Position numbers and translations under genes: made by a program | Assembly: GCF_000342005.1 (NCBI RefSeq) | Contig: NZ_AOHO01000047.1 | Coordinates: 124,001 to 188,000, forward strand | Direction: 5' to 3' | Source: Amycolatopsis decaplanina DSM 44594 | Lineage (GTDB): Bacteria; Actinomycetota; Actinomycetes; Mycobacteriales; Pseudonocardiaceae | Length of the DNA: 64,000 nt | Notes under the pieces: model-generated | What the model saw: only the letters and a program-made list of their open reading frames with translations | Databases searched by the model: none | Told to the model about the DNA's origin: nothing | Shown: piece by piece, positions 9,621 to 18,723 of the stretch | Numbering within the stretch: position 1 is the first letter of the stretch | Layout: the number at the start of each line of letters is the position of its first letter

Positions 9621-11645
9621 ATGCGGACGGTGGCTTCGCTGCCGTACGAGATCACCGAGGAGGACCACGTCTGGATCCCGGTCTCCGACGGTGTCCGGCT
9701 GTCGGCCCGGATCTGGCGGCCGGTCGCTTCGGACGGCGAGCCCGTCCCGGCGATCCTGGAGTACATCCCGTACCGGCACCGCGATCTGACCTCGGTCCGG
9801 GACTCCGTGCACCACCCCTATCTGGCCGGGCACGGCTACGCCTGTGTGCGCGTGGACATCCGAGGCTCGGGGGAGTCGGAGGGTGTCCTCGCCGACGAGT
9901 ACCTCGAACGGGAGCAACTCGACGCCGAGGACGTCCTCGAATGGATCGCCGCGCAGCCGTGGTGCTCCGGCCGCACCGGCATGATGGGGATCTCCTGGGG
10001 CGGGTTCGCCGCCCTGCAGGTGGCGGCGCGCAAACCACCGAGTCTGACCGCGATCGCGATCTCTTCGTTCACCGACGACCGGTACTCCGACGACATGCAC
10101 TACATGGGCGGCTGCCTGCTCTCGGACAACGTCGCCGAAGCCTCCACGATGTTCGCCTACGCCACGTTGCCGCCCGACCCCGCGCTGGCGGGCGAACGAT
10201 GGCGCGAACTGTGGCACGAACGGCTGGAGAACTGCGGTCTCTGGGTCGGCGAATGGCTGAGCCACCAGCGCCGGGACGACTACTGGCGGCACGCGTCGGT
10301 CTGCGAGAACTACAGCGACGTCCAGGTACCCGTGCTCGCCTCCAGCGGCTGGGCGGACGGGTACTCGAACGCCGTCTCGCGGCTGCTGGCCAATCTCGAC
10401 GTGCCCCGCCGTGGTCTGATCGGGCCGTGGTCCCACAAGTATCCGCACCTCGGACGGCCAGGCCCCGCCATCGGGTATCTGCAGGAGCTCGTCCGCTGGT
10501 GGGACCACTGGTTGAAGGACGTCGAGAACGGCGTCATGGACGGGCCGATGCTGCAGACCTGGATGCAGGACAGCGTGCCGCCGTCGACCTCGTACGAGGA
10601 CCGTCCCGGTCGCTGGGTGGGGGAGCCGTCATGGCCTTCACCGCATGTGCGCCCGTCCGAGCACCGGCTCGCCCGGCACCGGATCGCGCGCCCCGGCGAG
10701 GAGGTCCCGGCGGAGGACCTGTCGGTGGAATCGCCGCTTTCGGTCGGTCAGTTCGCCGGAAAGTGGGCCTCCTACAGCGCTCCGCCCGATCTGCCGTATG
10801 ACCAGCGTGAGGAGGACGGCGGCTCGCTCGTCTTCGACACCGACGTGCTCGCCGAGCCGTGTGAAATCCTCGGTTCGCCGGTGGTGGATCTGGAGGTCTC
10901 GGCGGACAAACCGGTCGCGCAGGTCGCCGTCCGGCTGTCCGATGTCGCGCCGGACGGCAGGGCCACGCGGGTGACCTACGGTCTGCTGAACCTGACCCAT
11001 CGGGACGGGCACGATGATCCTGAGCCACTGGAACCGGGCAAGCGGTACCGGGTCCGCGTCGAGCTCAACGCGGTCGCGCAGGCCTTCCCCGCCGGGCACC
11101 GGATCCGGTTGTCGATCTCGTCGTCGTACTGGCCGCTGGCGTGGCCGCCGCCGGAACCGGCGATGGTGACCGTCCACACCGGACAGAGCACGCTCACGCT
11201 GCCGGTGCGGCCGGTGGCGGAAGCGGACGAGGTCCCGGCGCGGCCGTTCGGCGAACCCGAAGGCGCGGAACCGCTTCCCGCCACCCAGATCGAACCCGGC
11301 GAGCAGCGCTGGACCGTCTCCCGTGACCTGATCGACTACCGCTCCGCCCTCGAGATCGTGAAGAACGAGGGCAAGGTCCGGTTCGACGACATCGACCTCG
11401 AGGTCACCAGGAACGTGTTCGAGCGCTATTCGTGGGTGGCCGACGACTTCTGTTCGCCGGTCGCGGAGACGGCGTGGTCGATGACGTTCGCCCGCGACGG
11501 CTGGGAGGCCAGGAGCGAGACCCGGACCCGGGTCTCCTGCACACCCACGGAGTTCGTGATCGACGCGCAGCTCGACGGCTACGAAGGGGAGCGAAGGACA
11601 TTTTCCCGCAACTGGCATCGGACGGTACCCCGTGATCAGGTCTAA
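9621..11645 (+). CDS. CocE/NonD family alpha/beta hydrolase (X-Pro dipeptidyl-peptidase type)
   Basis: 674-residue serine hydrolase. The alpha/beta-hydrolase domain carries the nucleophile elbow GISWGG with Ser125, preceded by VRVDIRGSGES, the oxyanion region typical of CocE/X-Pro peptidases. A C-terminal jelly-roll domain (about residues 400-545, with VDLEVSADKPVAQVAVRLSDV) is also characteristic. There is no signal peptide, so it is cytoplasmic. It is 3 bp downstream of the ATP-grasp gene and overlaps the next hydrolase by 14 nt. The residues after about 545 are an extra C-terminal domain. Activity on amides or esters is expected; the substrate is unknown. Confidence 0.88.
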   Translation: MRTVASLPYEITEEDHVWIPVSDGVRLSARIWRPVASDGEPVPAILEYIPYRHRDLTSVRDSVHHPYLAGHGYACVRVDIRGSGESEGVLADEYLEREQLDAEDVLEWIAAQPWCSGRTGMMGISWGGFAALQVAARKPPSLTAIAISSFTDDRYSDDMHYMGGCLLSDNVAEASTMFAYATLPPDPALAGERWRELWHERLENCGLWVGEWLSHQRRDDYWRHASVCENYSDVQVPVLASSGWADGYSNAVSRLLANLDVPRRGLIGPWSHKYPHLGRPGPAIGYLQELVRWWDHWLKDVENGVMDGPMLQTWMQDSVPPSTSYEDRPGRWVGEPSWPSPHVRPSEHRLARHRIARPGEEVPAEDLSVESPLSVGQFAGKWASYSAPPDLPYDQREEDGGSLVFDTDVLAEPCEILGSPVVDLEVSADKPVAQVAVRLSDVAPDGRATRVTYGLLNLTHRDGHDDPEPLEPGKRYRVRVELNAVAQAFPAGHRIRLSISSSYWPLAWPPPEPAMVTVHTGQSTLTLPVRPVAEADEVPARPFGEPEGAEPLPATQIEPGEQRWTVSRDLIDYRSALEIVKNEGKVRFDDIDLEVTRNVFERYSWVADDFCSPVAETAWSMTFARDGWEARSETRTRVSCTPTEFVIDAQLDGYEGERRTFSRNWHRTVPRDQV

Positions 11646-12555
11646 GACGAGCCTCGCGGCGAAATCGCTGCTCGCGTGGCTGCGCCTCACCAACCGGAAG
11701 CGCACCTACGCCGAGCTCGACCGATTCCGCCGGAGCATCGAAAGCAGTCAGGCGAAGGGCGATCGGGGGCCGATCCGCTCGATCAGGCGCCGGTTCGACG
11801 TCCAGCGGTCCGAAGTGGACGGACGGCCGTGCTATACCATCCGCCCGCCGGGCGGTGGGGACGGGAAGCGGGTGCTGTACTTCCACGGTGGTGCCTACGT
11901 GCATCAGATCCAGCACGACCACTGGCGGTTCTTCGGACGGCTGATCGATCGCACCGGATGCGCGGTCACCGTGCCGATCTACCCGCTGGCCCCGGAGCAC
12001 CAGTGCCCGGAGACCACCGCGTTCGTCCGGCGCGCCTACGACGTTTTCTCCGCGGGTGCCGGCCCGGAGGAGCAGATCGTGATGGGGGATTCCGCCGGTG
12101 CGGGGATCGCTCTGGCACTCACCAAGGCGCTGCGGGACGAAGGCTCGCCGGTGCCCAAGGAGACCGTCCTCTTGTCGCCGTGGCTGGACCTGACGATGAC
12201 CCATCCGGCGCAACCCGCCCTCGACCGGCGTGACCCGTACCTGGCGCTCACCGGCCTGAACGAGGCGGCCAGGCTCTATAGTGGACGGTTACCGCGCACC
12301 GATCCCAGGCTCAGTCCGTTGTCCGGTGATCTTTCCGGCCTCGGGGCGCTGTCCGTCTACATCGGAACAAAGGATGTCCTCCTCTCGGACGCCCGTCGTC
12401 TTCGTACGCTGTGCACCGAACAGGGCGTGCCGCTGAGCTACCACGAGTACGAGGGCATGATCCACGCGTGGATGCTGGCCTCGATCCCGGAAGCGAGGCT
12501 CGCACTGGAGGAGATCGCGCATCTCGTGGACCGGTCGCTCGTGAAAACGGTGTAG
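11632..12555 (+). CDS. HSL-type alpha/beta hydrolase (carboxylesterase)
   Basis: 307-residue esterase/lipase of the hormone-sensitive-lipase family. The oxyanion-hole HGG is at residues 85-87 (VLYFHGGAYV), the nucleophile elbow GDSAG has Ser154, and the acid and His are in the C-terminal third (GTKDVLLSDA and EGMIHAW). The GTG start lies inside the preceding CocE gene (14-nt overlap), so the ATP-grasp, CocE and esterase proteins are made from one transcript. The pattern of one ligase and two hydrolases suggests a small-molecule amide or ester pathway. Confidence 0.87.
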   Translation: MIRSKTSLAAKSLLAWLRLTNRKRTYAELDRFRRSIESSQAKGDRGPIRSIRRRFDVQRSEVDGRPCYTIRPPGGGDGKRVLYFHGGAYVHQIQHDHWRFFGRLIDRTGCAVTVPIYPLAPEHQCPETTAFVRRAYDVFSAGAGPEEQIVMGDSAGAGIALALTKALRDEGSPVPKETVLLSPWLDLTMTHPAQPALDRRDPYLALTGLNEAARLYSGRLPRTDPRLSPLSGDLSGLGALSVYIGTKDVLLSDARRLRTLCTEQGVPLSYHEYEGMIHAWMLASIPEARLALEEIAHLVDRSLVKTV

Positions 12556-12707
12556 TTCCTCCCGTGAGCGGGTAACCGGAAGGCAATGGCCGGCGTAGCG
12601 AGGTTGCACGTCCGCCGGCCGTGAGGTGGACCGGCGTGGGCAGCCCCGGCGGAGCAGGGACGCCGGCACGCCGGTCACCGTGTCCACCGTTCGCACTGGA
12701 GCGCTCG

Positions 12708-13157
12708 ATGCAGCAGTTGGAGTCACTGGGGGAACTCGCCGCACTGGTCCGGCGGCGGAAACGCCTGTACGTGAGGTGGGCGCCGACCCCCGAGCATCGC
12801 CCCGGCACGAGCCGGGACGAGCTCACTGGGGCGGAACTGCCTGGACTCTCGGTGAATCCTCTCGACCCCGAACCCTGGTGGCGGGATCAGCCGCTCGAAC
12901 TCTGGCTGGCCAGGCGGCTTTACGACTACTGCCACCTCAGCCACGAACGCCGTCGTGAGACCAAGCCTTGGGTGCTGGCGGGCCGGGTGGTCGGTTCGGG
13001 ACCGGACAACGAGCCGCTGCTGACCGATCCCGAACCCGTCGCGCGTGTCCGTACCGCCGTTCTCGACGAGGCTCGGGAGCTGTTGCGCGAAAGGGCGCGG
13101 CACAACGCGGACTGGGGCCCATTGCGCCGACCGCCGGAGCTGCATCAGGCGCCCTGA
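12708..13157 (+). CDS. DUF6098-like protein
   Basis: 149-residue soluble protein starting MQQLESLGELAALVRRRKRLYVRW, with a conserved-looking core LSVNPLDPEPWWRDQPLELWLARRLYDY. This fits the actinobacterial DUF6098 family, of unknown function. GGAG lies five bases before ATG 12708; the frame remains open to 12621 without a better start. It is separated from the esterase by about 150 bp and followed by a repeat element. Family assignment is from memory of the motif. Confidence 0.65.
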   Translation: MQQLESLGELAALVRRRKRLYVRWAPTPEHRPGTSRDELTGAELPGLSVNPLDPEPWWRDQPLELWLARRLYDYCHLSHERRRETKPWVLAGRVVGSGPDNEPLLTDPEPVARVRTAVLDEARELLRERARHNADWGPLRRPPELHQAP

Positions 13158-13198
13158 GCGGCGGACCGTGGTGGGTCTCGTGAGTGGTAAGGACGGTT

Positions 13199-13595
13199 AT
13201 TAAGGGGTAAGGCAAACGTGGCGTGGTGCGGGTGGCGGCGGGAGCGGGCTCGCCGCAGCGACCTGGCGCATTCTGACTATCCATACGAGACACCGACCCC
13301 AATCAAATGCCCGATTTGTGTACTTTGCGCGGCTTCGCGCAGGGGTCGTGAGTGTTAAAGAGCGCAACATCTAACCCTCATTATCACTCACGACCCCCGT
13401 GTGAAACTGCGCATATGGGCATCAATCGGATATTTTGCCGCCAAGGAGTGTCCCCTGTGGACACTCGGTGCACGGCCGGCCCCGCCGGTCAGTCCAGAAC
13501 AACGCGGCGCAGGACTCGCTGTCCGCCGTGAAGCCGGCGAAGAAGGCCGTCACCACAGGAGCCTCGGTCAGGACACGTTTGCCTTACCCCTCAAT
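13199..13595. repeat. MITE-like element copy A, with terminal inverted repeats
   Basis: A 397-bp non-coding element bounded by 22-bp inverted repeats (13199-13220 and 13574-13595) that match at 21 of 22 positions; the shared core is GGGGTAAGGCAAACGTG. Its interior is shared, with scattered differences, with 54845-55208 (copy B), including stretches such as GGGCATCAATCGGATATTTT and the hairpin at 13342-13397. No transposase is encoded, so it behaves like a miniature inverted-repeat element or other dispersed intergenic repeat. A half-site resembling the hairpin arm (GGGTCTCGTGAGTGGTAA) lies just outside the left end at about 13173, suggesting nested insertion. Confidence 0.75.
13342..13397. 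repeat. Core hairpin of repeat copy A
   Basis: GGGGTCGTGAGTG at 13342-13354 pairs perfectly with CACTCACGACCCC at 13385-13397 around a 30-nt loop. The same arms occur in copy B (54961-54973 / 55000-55012), and arms sharing 12 bp flank the element at 31.4 kb, while the loops differ. Conservation of arms over loop points to selection on the structure or to recent spread. Confidence 0.8.
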
Positions 13596-13605
13596 AGAAC
13601 CGCCC

Positions 13606-14694
13606 TTACCCCTCACGAGGCCGGACGGCCAGCAGATCCACCACGTCTTCCGCGCATTCCCGCTTGGCGAACCGTGCCCGTTGACGGTCGGCCCCGCTGC
13701 CCTCGGCGACCAGCTTGGCGCAGCCGTCGCGGACGAAATCGAGGTCACCGGTCTCTTTGAGGGCGCCGGCGGCGAAGGTGACGACGTCGTCGAGGACGTC
13801 GCTCGCCGGTGCGAGGTCGCCGGTCCGGAAATGCGGGCAGCGGCCGGAGAGCCCTTCCCGCGACGCGCGCCAGATCTGCGCCCGCAACACTTCGTTGGAC
13901 AGGTCCGAGGGGCGTTCTTCCGAAGCGAGGATCGTGCCGACCAGCCCGCGGATCAGCACCCCGAACAGAACCGCTTCACCTGCGGTGGCCGCGACGTCGC
14001 CGAGCCGGAACTCCACCGTCGGCTGCTTCTCGGAAAGCCTTACGTCCCAGTAGACCATCGCGCGATCGAGGATGGCGCCCGCGCGGAGCCACGCGTCGAC
14101 GATGCTTTCGTAGTGGTCCAGCGAGGTGAACAGGGGCGGCGAGCCGGCCGAAGGCCAGCGGTTCCACTGCTGGTAACGCCAGCTGGCGTATCCGGTGTCG
14201 TACCCGTCGCAGATCGCGGAATTGGCGGTCATGGTCAGCAGCGCGGGCAGGAAGGGCCGGACGTGGTTGATCACTCGGATGCCGGTTTCCCGATCGGGGA
14301 TGGCGATGTGGACGTGACAGCCGCAGGTGTGCGACGTCCGCGCGGTCGCGCCGAAGTGTTCGGACATCCGTTCGTAGCGCGGATTCGGGGTGATGGCGGG
14401 TAAAGCCGTTTCCGCCAGCGGTGCGCTGCCGCTGGGCAGCAGGCGGCAGCCTCGCCGGGCGGCGCCTTGGGCCAGCTCCGCCCGTAGCGTCGTCAGCTGC
14501 CGCTCGGCCTCGTCATGTGTCGTGCAGACACCGGTGGCGGATTCGGCCTGCGAGCGCGTGAGCTCCTGCTGAAGTTCGCCCTGTTCCTCGTCCGCCGCTT
14601 CCACGACGGAGTCACCCGCGGGGGAAAGGTGACCGTATCGATCCACCACGAAGAACTCTTCCTCGACTCCGAAAGTGAGCACGTCGTCGTTCAC
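13606..14694 (-). CDS. GCS2-family (YbdK-like) carboxylate-amine ligase, second paralogue
   Basis: 362-residue GCS2 ligase. It has the N-terminal TFGVEEEFFVVD and the metal-binding CGCHVHIAIPDRE seen in the 5.6-kb paralogue, but the two proteins are clearly diverged. GTG at 14694 is the first start compatible with the family N-terminus; longer readings extend into the divergent promoter region. It ends 11 bp from the repeat element, which occupies its downstream region. It transcribes away from the small gene at 14765. The product (glutamylcysteine-like or another gamma-amide) is unknown. Confidence 0.87.
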   Translation of the reverse strand: MNDDVLTFGVEEEFFVVDRYGHLSPAGDSVVEAADEEQGELQQELTRSQAESATGVCTTHDEAERQLTTLRAELAQGAARRGCRLLPSGSAPLAETALPAITPNPRYERMSEHFGATARTSHTCGCHVHIAIPDRETGIRVINHVRPFLPALLTMTANSAICDGYDTGYASWRYQQWNRWPSAGSPPLFTSLDHYESIVDAWLRAGAILDRAMVYWDVRLSEKQPTVEFRLGDVAATAGEAVLFGVLIRGLVGTILASEERPSDLSNEVLRAQIWRASREGLSGRCPHFRTGDLAPASDVLDDVVTFAAGALKETGDLDFVRDGCAKLVAEGSGADRQRARFAKRECAEDVVDLLAVRPREG

Positions 14695-14764
14695 AGTCGC
14701 TGATACCCCTGGCCACTTCGGCACAAACTTGTTTTCGCAGGTCGCGGACGGGGTATTCCAGGGC

Positions 14765-15124
14765 ATGAGACCGAACTCGGAGGAGCCGCCGTATCTGCTG
14801 GCCGCACAGGCCGGCACAGTCGTGCGTCACCTGCATAGCCGCCTGCGGGCCGGCGAAGCGGCGTCACCCGCCGACCTCTGCCGGACCATCGGTGCGCTGC
14901 AGCAGCTCGCCGACGACCTCGTGCAGGTCCTGCCGGGTTTGCAAGGGCAGCTCGAAGAGAGCCTGCTGGACGGCCAGGTCGGCGCGGGCGATACAGCGGG
15001 TGAAGCGTGGGGCAAGGTCGCCGAGGTCGGTTACGCGCTCGCCCAGGCTCGTACGGGCGGTCTCCTGATGGCCGCGGAACTGCGTGTTTCGCGACGGATG
15101 CTCGGAGAACTGGCTTCTTCGTGA
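14765..15124 (+). CDS. Small helical hypothetical protein
   Basis: 119-residue protein predicted to be almost entirely alpha-helical, with no recognised motif. It starts MRPNSEEPPYLLAAQAGTVV; the ribosome site is weak, and the frame is open further upstream across the divergent promoter region. Codon third positions are GC-rich as in the neighbours, supporting coding. It is divergent from the GCS2 gene and convergent with the universal stress protein gene. Confidence 0.6.
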   Translation: MRPNSEEPPYLLAAQAGTVVRHLHSRLRAGEAASPADLCRTIGALQQLADDLVQVLPGLQGQLEESLLDGQVGAGDTAGEAWGKVAEVGYALAQARTGGLLMAAELRVSRRMLGELASS

Positions 15125-15134
15125 TCCGCCGCGC

Positions 15135-16073
15135 TCAGCCGACCGGCTGAGCGCGGACCACCGCCACCGGGCAATGCGCGTGGTGCAGCGCGTCGTCGCT
15201 GACCGAACCCAGCAGCAGCCGCCGGAGATCGCCGTGATCGCTCCGGCCGAGCACCAGGAGCGCGGCCTCACTGGACTGCACGGTCAACGCCTGCGCGGCG
15301 GGCCCTACCCCGTGCACCGTTTCCACGGCGACGTCCGGATAGCGCTCCCGCCACGGCTTGAGCTGCCGGGCGACGAGTTCGTCGGCGACCTCCTGGGGGA
15401 TGCCGGGTGCCGGATCCAGTACCGGTCCGCCGAGCAGGGGCTCGGTCGCGGGACCCCAGAGTGGCATCCGCGCGACGTGGACCGCGTGCACGGTGACCCC
15501 GTGACGAGCGGCGAAGTCGAACGCGAAGCCGGCCGCCTGCGCGCTCTGCTCCGAGCCGTCGGTACCCAGGATCACCGGCCCGCCCGGAGGCGGCTCTTCC
15601 CCGCGCACGACCACGACAGGACGTCCGGCGGTCTTGGTCACGCCGGATTCCGTCGAGCCGAGGACAGCCCTGGTGAACAACCCCGTGTGGGATTCGCCCA
15701 GCACGATCATCGCCGCGTCCGTCTCCTCGGCGACCGAGGTCAGGACCTGCTCCGGAGTGCCGCCGCGGACGACCGTGCGGACGTCGAGACCGGGGTCGGA
15801 GCGCTCCAGGGCTTCGGCCATCGAAGCGAGCTGCCGACGGGCAGGCTCCACCTCGGCCGCTTCGTCGGCGGCCTGGGGGACCGCTTCGTTCAGCGGTGTC
15901 GCGACAGGGTCGGAGCCGGGTGGGGGGAGCCTGTCGCGGGTGCAGTACGCGAGGACCAGGCCCAGACCGCGGGTCTTCGCCTCGGCAACCGCCCAGCGGA
16001 CGGCGCGGCGAGCTTCGGGCGACCCGTCGAAACCGGTCACGACCGGCCCGGTACCGCTCTGTACAGCGGACAT
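15135..16073 (-). CDS. Tandem universal stress protein (two UspA domains)
   Basis: 312-residue cytoplasmic protein with two UspA domains, about residues 9-157 and 164-308. The ATP-binding G-2x-G-9x-G(S/T) loop is visible in both: VLGESHTGLFTRAVLGSTESG and VLGRSDHGDLRRLLLGSVSD. Two-domain Usp proteins of this length are typical of actinobacterial hypoxia and stress regulons. GGAGGTGATGTTCC precedes the ATG. The DUF2795 gene is divergent on the other side. Confidence 0.92.
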   Translation of the reverse strand: MSAVQSGTGPVVTGFDGSPEARRAVRWAVAEAKTRGLGLVLAYCTRDRLPPPGSDPVATPLNEAVPQAADEAAEVEPARRQLASMAEALERSDPGLDVRTVVRGGTPEQVLTSVAEETDAAMIVLGESHTGLFTRAVLGSTESGVTKTAGRPVVVVRGEEPPPGGPVILGTDGSEQSAQAAGFAFDFAARHGVTVHAVHVARMPLWGPATEPLLGGPVLDPAPGIPQEVADELVARQLKPWRERYPDVAVETVHGVGPAAQALTVQSSEAALLVLGRSDHGDLRRLLLGSVSDDALHHAHCPVAVVRAQPVG

Positions 16074-16191
16074 GGAACATCACCTCCGACCTGCTGGTGG
16101 TACCCGCTTTCCCCGGTGTTCAAGCGCAGGCGTTTCCCCGGCCGCCCGCCGGGTACGCGAAGCGGGCAACCCATCGGAACGAGGAGAAACA

Positions 16192-16383
16192 GTGAGCAAA
16201 GTGAACCCGATCGAAATCCAGAAGTGCCTCGCGGGCGTCGACTACCCGGCGGGCAGGGACGATCTCGTCCGGGCCGCCGAGGGCAACGGCGCCGACGAAC
16301 AGACGCTCGATCTGCTGCGGAAACTTCCCGACCGGAAGTACGAAGGCCCCAGCGGAGTGAACAAGGAGCTCGCGAAGGAGTAG
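16192..16383 (+). CDS. DUF2795 family protein
   Basis: 63-residue protein (GTG start, AGGAGAAACA upstream). The pattern VNPIEIQKCLAGVDYPAGRDDLVRAAEGNGAD ... LLRKLPDRKYEGPSGVNKEL is that of the small DUF2795 family, which in actinobacteria occurs as single copies near stress genes. Function is unknown. It is divergent from the universal stress protein and precedes a STAS-domain gene. Confidence 0.85.
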   Translation: MSKVNPIEIQKCLAGVDYPAGRDDLVRAAEGNGADEQTLDLLRKLPDRKYEGPSGVNKELAKE

Positions 16384-16422
16384 ACGGTTTCATCGGACGC
16401 GGTGCCGGGGTACCTCCACCAT

Positions 16423-16821
16423 ATGACTTCCCCGTCAACGCCCCGCGCGCTTGACACGAAGCGCGCCTTTTCAGGAATCTCCCGACAGCGGGCACCCGAA
16501 GAATCCTGCGGACGTCTCCGACTGCACGTGAGCAGGCCGACGAAAGGGACCGCCGTCGTCAAGGCGAACGGTGAGGTCGATCTCGGCACCGCGCCGAGAC
16601 TGTGGGACATGCTGAGCCAGCGGCTTCACGGCAGCGGCACCACGGTGATCGTCAACCTGTCCGAACTCGAGTTCTTCGGTGCGACGGGCGTCCGGGTGCT
16701 CGAACGGGCGCAGTTGCTCGCCGAAGACAGGCACACGCTCCTCTTCGTCTTCCCGGGTGAATGCCGGTCCGCCCGCCGGATGCTCGACCTCTGCGATCGC
16801 GAGGCCCTCCACGTCCTGTAG
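16423..16821 (+). CDS. STAS-domain protein (anti-sigma factor antagonist type)
   Basis: 132-residue protein with a single STAS domain (about residues 35-130), the SpoIIAA-like fold that binds anti-sigma kinases. VIVNLSELEFFGATGVRVLERA is the region around the phosphorylatable residue; here the usual D-S is G-A-T, so the phosphoacceptor may be Thr or may be missing. ATG 16423 is preferred over ATG 16402 because it leaves the shorter non-conserved N-terminus. It is convergent with the PucR gene. Confidence 0.8.
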   Translation: MTSPSTPRALDTKRAFSGISRQRAPEESCGRLRLHVSRPTKGTAVVKANGEVDLGTAPRLWDMLSQRLHGSGTTVIVNLSELEFFGATGVRVLERAQLLAEDRHTLLFVFPGECRSARRMLDLCDREALHVL

Positions 16822-16844
16822 ACGTCTTTGATGACGCGTCACAA

Positions 16845-18089
16845 TCACTCCCGGCAGGTGGCCGTGCGGGCCGAAAGAGCCGCGTTCAGCAGGGCGATGT
16901 GTTCGAGCCGGGTGGGGTCCAGGCCGGTGAGGTCGGCGACCCGGCGCAGGCGGTAGTCGACGGTGTTGGGGTGGACGTGCAGCGCCGCGGCGGTCTGCCG
17001 TCGTCCTCCACGGCGGAGGAAGGTTTCCAACGTCTGCAGAAGTTCTTCGTTGCCCTCCAGCGGTGCCAGCCGGATGGCCAGCCGGTCGCGTGCCGGACCA
17101 GGACGCGAAAGCTGGTATTCGAGCAGGACGTCGTCGAGCCGGTACAGCCCGGGCGGCCGTCCGGCCGCGGTGGCGACCGCGAGCACGTCCTGTGCGAGCC
17201 TAGCCGCGACGTGCACCCCGGACGGTTCGGCCGCGGCGGTTGCGGCGAAGACCTCCGCTCCCGCCGTACGGGCGACGTCGGCGAGGACCCGCTCCAACCG
17301 CGCCCAGTCGCGTGTGGACAGTTCATCGGCCGCGGTTTCGTGCGGCAGCAAGGCGATGCCACCTTCGGGTGTGAGAGAGGTCAGGACCGTGCCCCGGATC
17401 TGGCGCTCGAGTTCGACCCGCAGCCGCCGGAGTTTCCGGCGTCCGGCGACCAGCGGATCGACCCCGTCGACCTCCTCGTCCGGATGCGCCCCGACCGACG
17501 CCGCGAGGACGATGTAGCACGGCGGCAGGCGCAGGCCGGCCTGTCCCGCCGCGACCTCCGCGGGTTCACCGTCGAGCAGCGCGGAGAGCACCGCGTGCCG
17601 AGCTGAACGTTCGTCGTCGAACATCGTCTGACGCTCGTCGAGGTACCCCGCGCCGACCGCGGGTGTGACCACCTCCAGATAACGCAGGGTCAGCGCGTTG
17701 ACCGCCAGGACGTCGGCGACCTCGTCCGGGCGCGCGTCCGGTGTCAGTGACGCCCAGACCACCTGGATGCCGATGTGGTACGCGGTGAGCACGATGTCGA
17801 TCGGGATGCCCTCCTCCGCGCGCCGGGCGGCCGATTCACGCAGGAAGTCGAGTTCTTCCCGCGTCGGCGTGGCCCCGGTGCGCAGAGTGTCGATGAACGA
17901 ACGGAGGTTTTGCTCGATCACGTGCGTGATGTCGCCGCTGAGTTCCTCGGCGGGCAGCAGGCGGTACTCCGGGATCCGGGAGACGATCTCGGAGAGCACC
18001 GTCTTCGCGAGCGACGGCAGGACCTCGGCCAGCCGTTCCGCCAGTGGACGCCCGCCGATGCGGAACCCTGGATCCTTGTCGCCCGTCAC
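16845..18089 (-). CDS. PucR-type helix-turn-helix regulator
   Basis: 414-residue transcription factor. The C-terminal PucR HTH is clear: QTAAALHVHPNTVDYRLRRVADLTG (about residues 370-394). An N-terminal sensory domain (about 20-160, RsbRD/globin-like helices) and a GGDEF-like middle domain make up the rest. GTG 18089 is the first start. It is close to a divergent spacing with the STAS gene at 18112 on the same strand, 22 bp upstream, so both may be co-transcribed. Regulons of this family vary and the target cannot be inferred. Confidence 0.88.
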   Translation of the reverse strand: MTGDKDPGFRIGGRPLAERLAEVLPSLAKTVLSEIVSRIPEYRLLPAEELSGDITHVIEQNLRSFIDTLRTGATPTREELDFLRESAARRAEEGIPIDIVLTAYHIGIQVVWASLTPDARPDEVADVLAVNALTLRYLEVVTPAVGAGYLDERQTMFDDERSARHAVLSALLDGEPAEVAAGQAGLRLPPCYIVLAASVGAHPDEEVDGVDPLVAGRRKLRRLRVELERQIRGTVLTSLTPEGGIALLPHETAADELSTRDWARLERVLADVARTAGAEVFAATAAAEPSGVHVAARLAQDVLAVATAAGRPPGLYRLDDVLLEYQLSRPGPARDRLAIRLAPLEGNEELLQTLETFLRRGGRRQTAAALHVHPNTVDYRLRRVADLTGLDPTRLEHIALLNAALSARTATCRE

Positions 18090-18111
18090 AACCGCCCATC
18101 ATGACAGCTGG

Positions 18112-18513
18112 TCAGCGCACGAGCGCGTCCCGTGCCGAATCGAGGGTCGGGTGCACGATGAAGACCGCGTCGAGGCCGAGCAGCGCCATCGGGCGCAGCA
18201 GGGCTCGTTCCTGGGTGACGATGATGAACGGGACGCCTGCCTCTTCGGCCTTCGTGCGGATCTGGACGAGAACGGTGAAACCGGATGAATCGCAGAAACT
18301 GATCGCGGACAGGTCCGCGATCAGCGCCGCCGGTGTGAAGCGCAGCTCTTCGTCCAGTGCCCGTCGCAGGTCGTCGGAGACACCGAGGTCGATTTCACCG
18401 GACACGGTGACCACGGTGTCGGTGGCGGAGGCGGTGATCGAGATGTCGAGAGGCGACACGAACCTCCGCGTCGAGCGGGGCAGAGCGGAAGCGGGAGCGC
18501 GGTAGTCGGTCAA
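18112..18513 (-). CDS. STAS-domain anti-sigma factor antagonist
   Basis: 133-residue SpoIIAA/RsbV-like protein. ADLSAISFCDSSGFTVLVQI holds the canonical DSSG with the serine that RsbW-type kinases phosphorylate. The TTG start is supported by AAGGAG six bases upstream. It releases a sigma factor when unphosphorylated in the known family members. It lies just upstream of the PucR gene, in the same direction. Confidence 0.87.
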   Translation of the reverse strand: MTDYRAPASALPRSTRRFVSPLDISITASATDTVVTVSGEIDLGVSDDLRRALDEELRFTPAALIADLSAISFCDSSGFTVLVQIRTKAEEAGVPFIIVTQERALLRPMALLGLDAVFIVHPTLDSARDALVR

Positions 18514-18723
18514 GTTGACTCCTTGCCGGTATGGGGGCCGGCTGCTGCCCGGTGGACATGCCGGACCCAGAACAAAGGACCCCGGCGGCTGGTGTCTGAA
18601 CCGCGACGGGTCAACCGTAGCAGCCTCGTGGCTCGACTTGCCGGATGAGCGATGCCAGGCCGGTCACAGGCACGCGGAGTGCCTCGTAGGCTGGACGCCA
18701 CACGTAGTGGACGGGAGGCCGAG

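Noticed and set aside
16834..16843. TGACGCGTCA palindrome between STAS and PucR stop codons
   Set aside because: Short palindromes of this kind are expected by chance and it is in a convergent gap with no promoter need.
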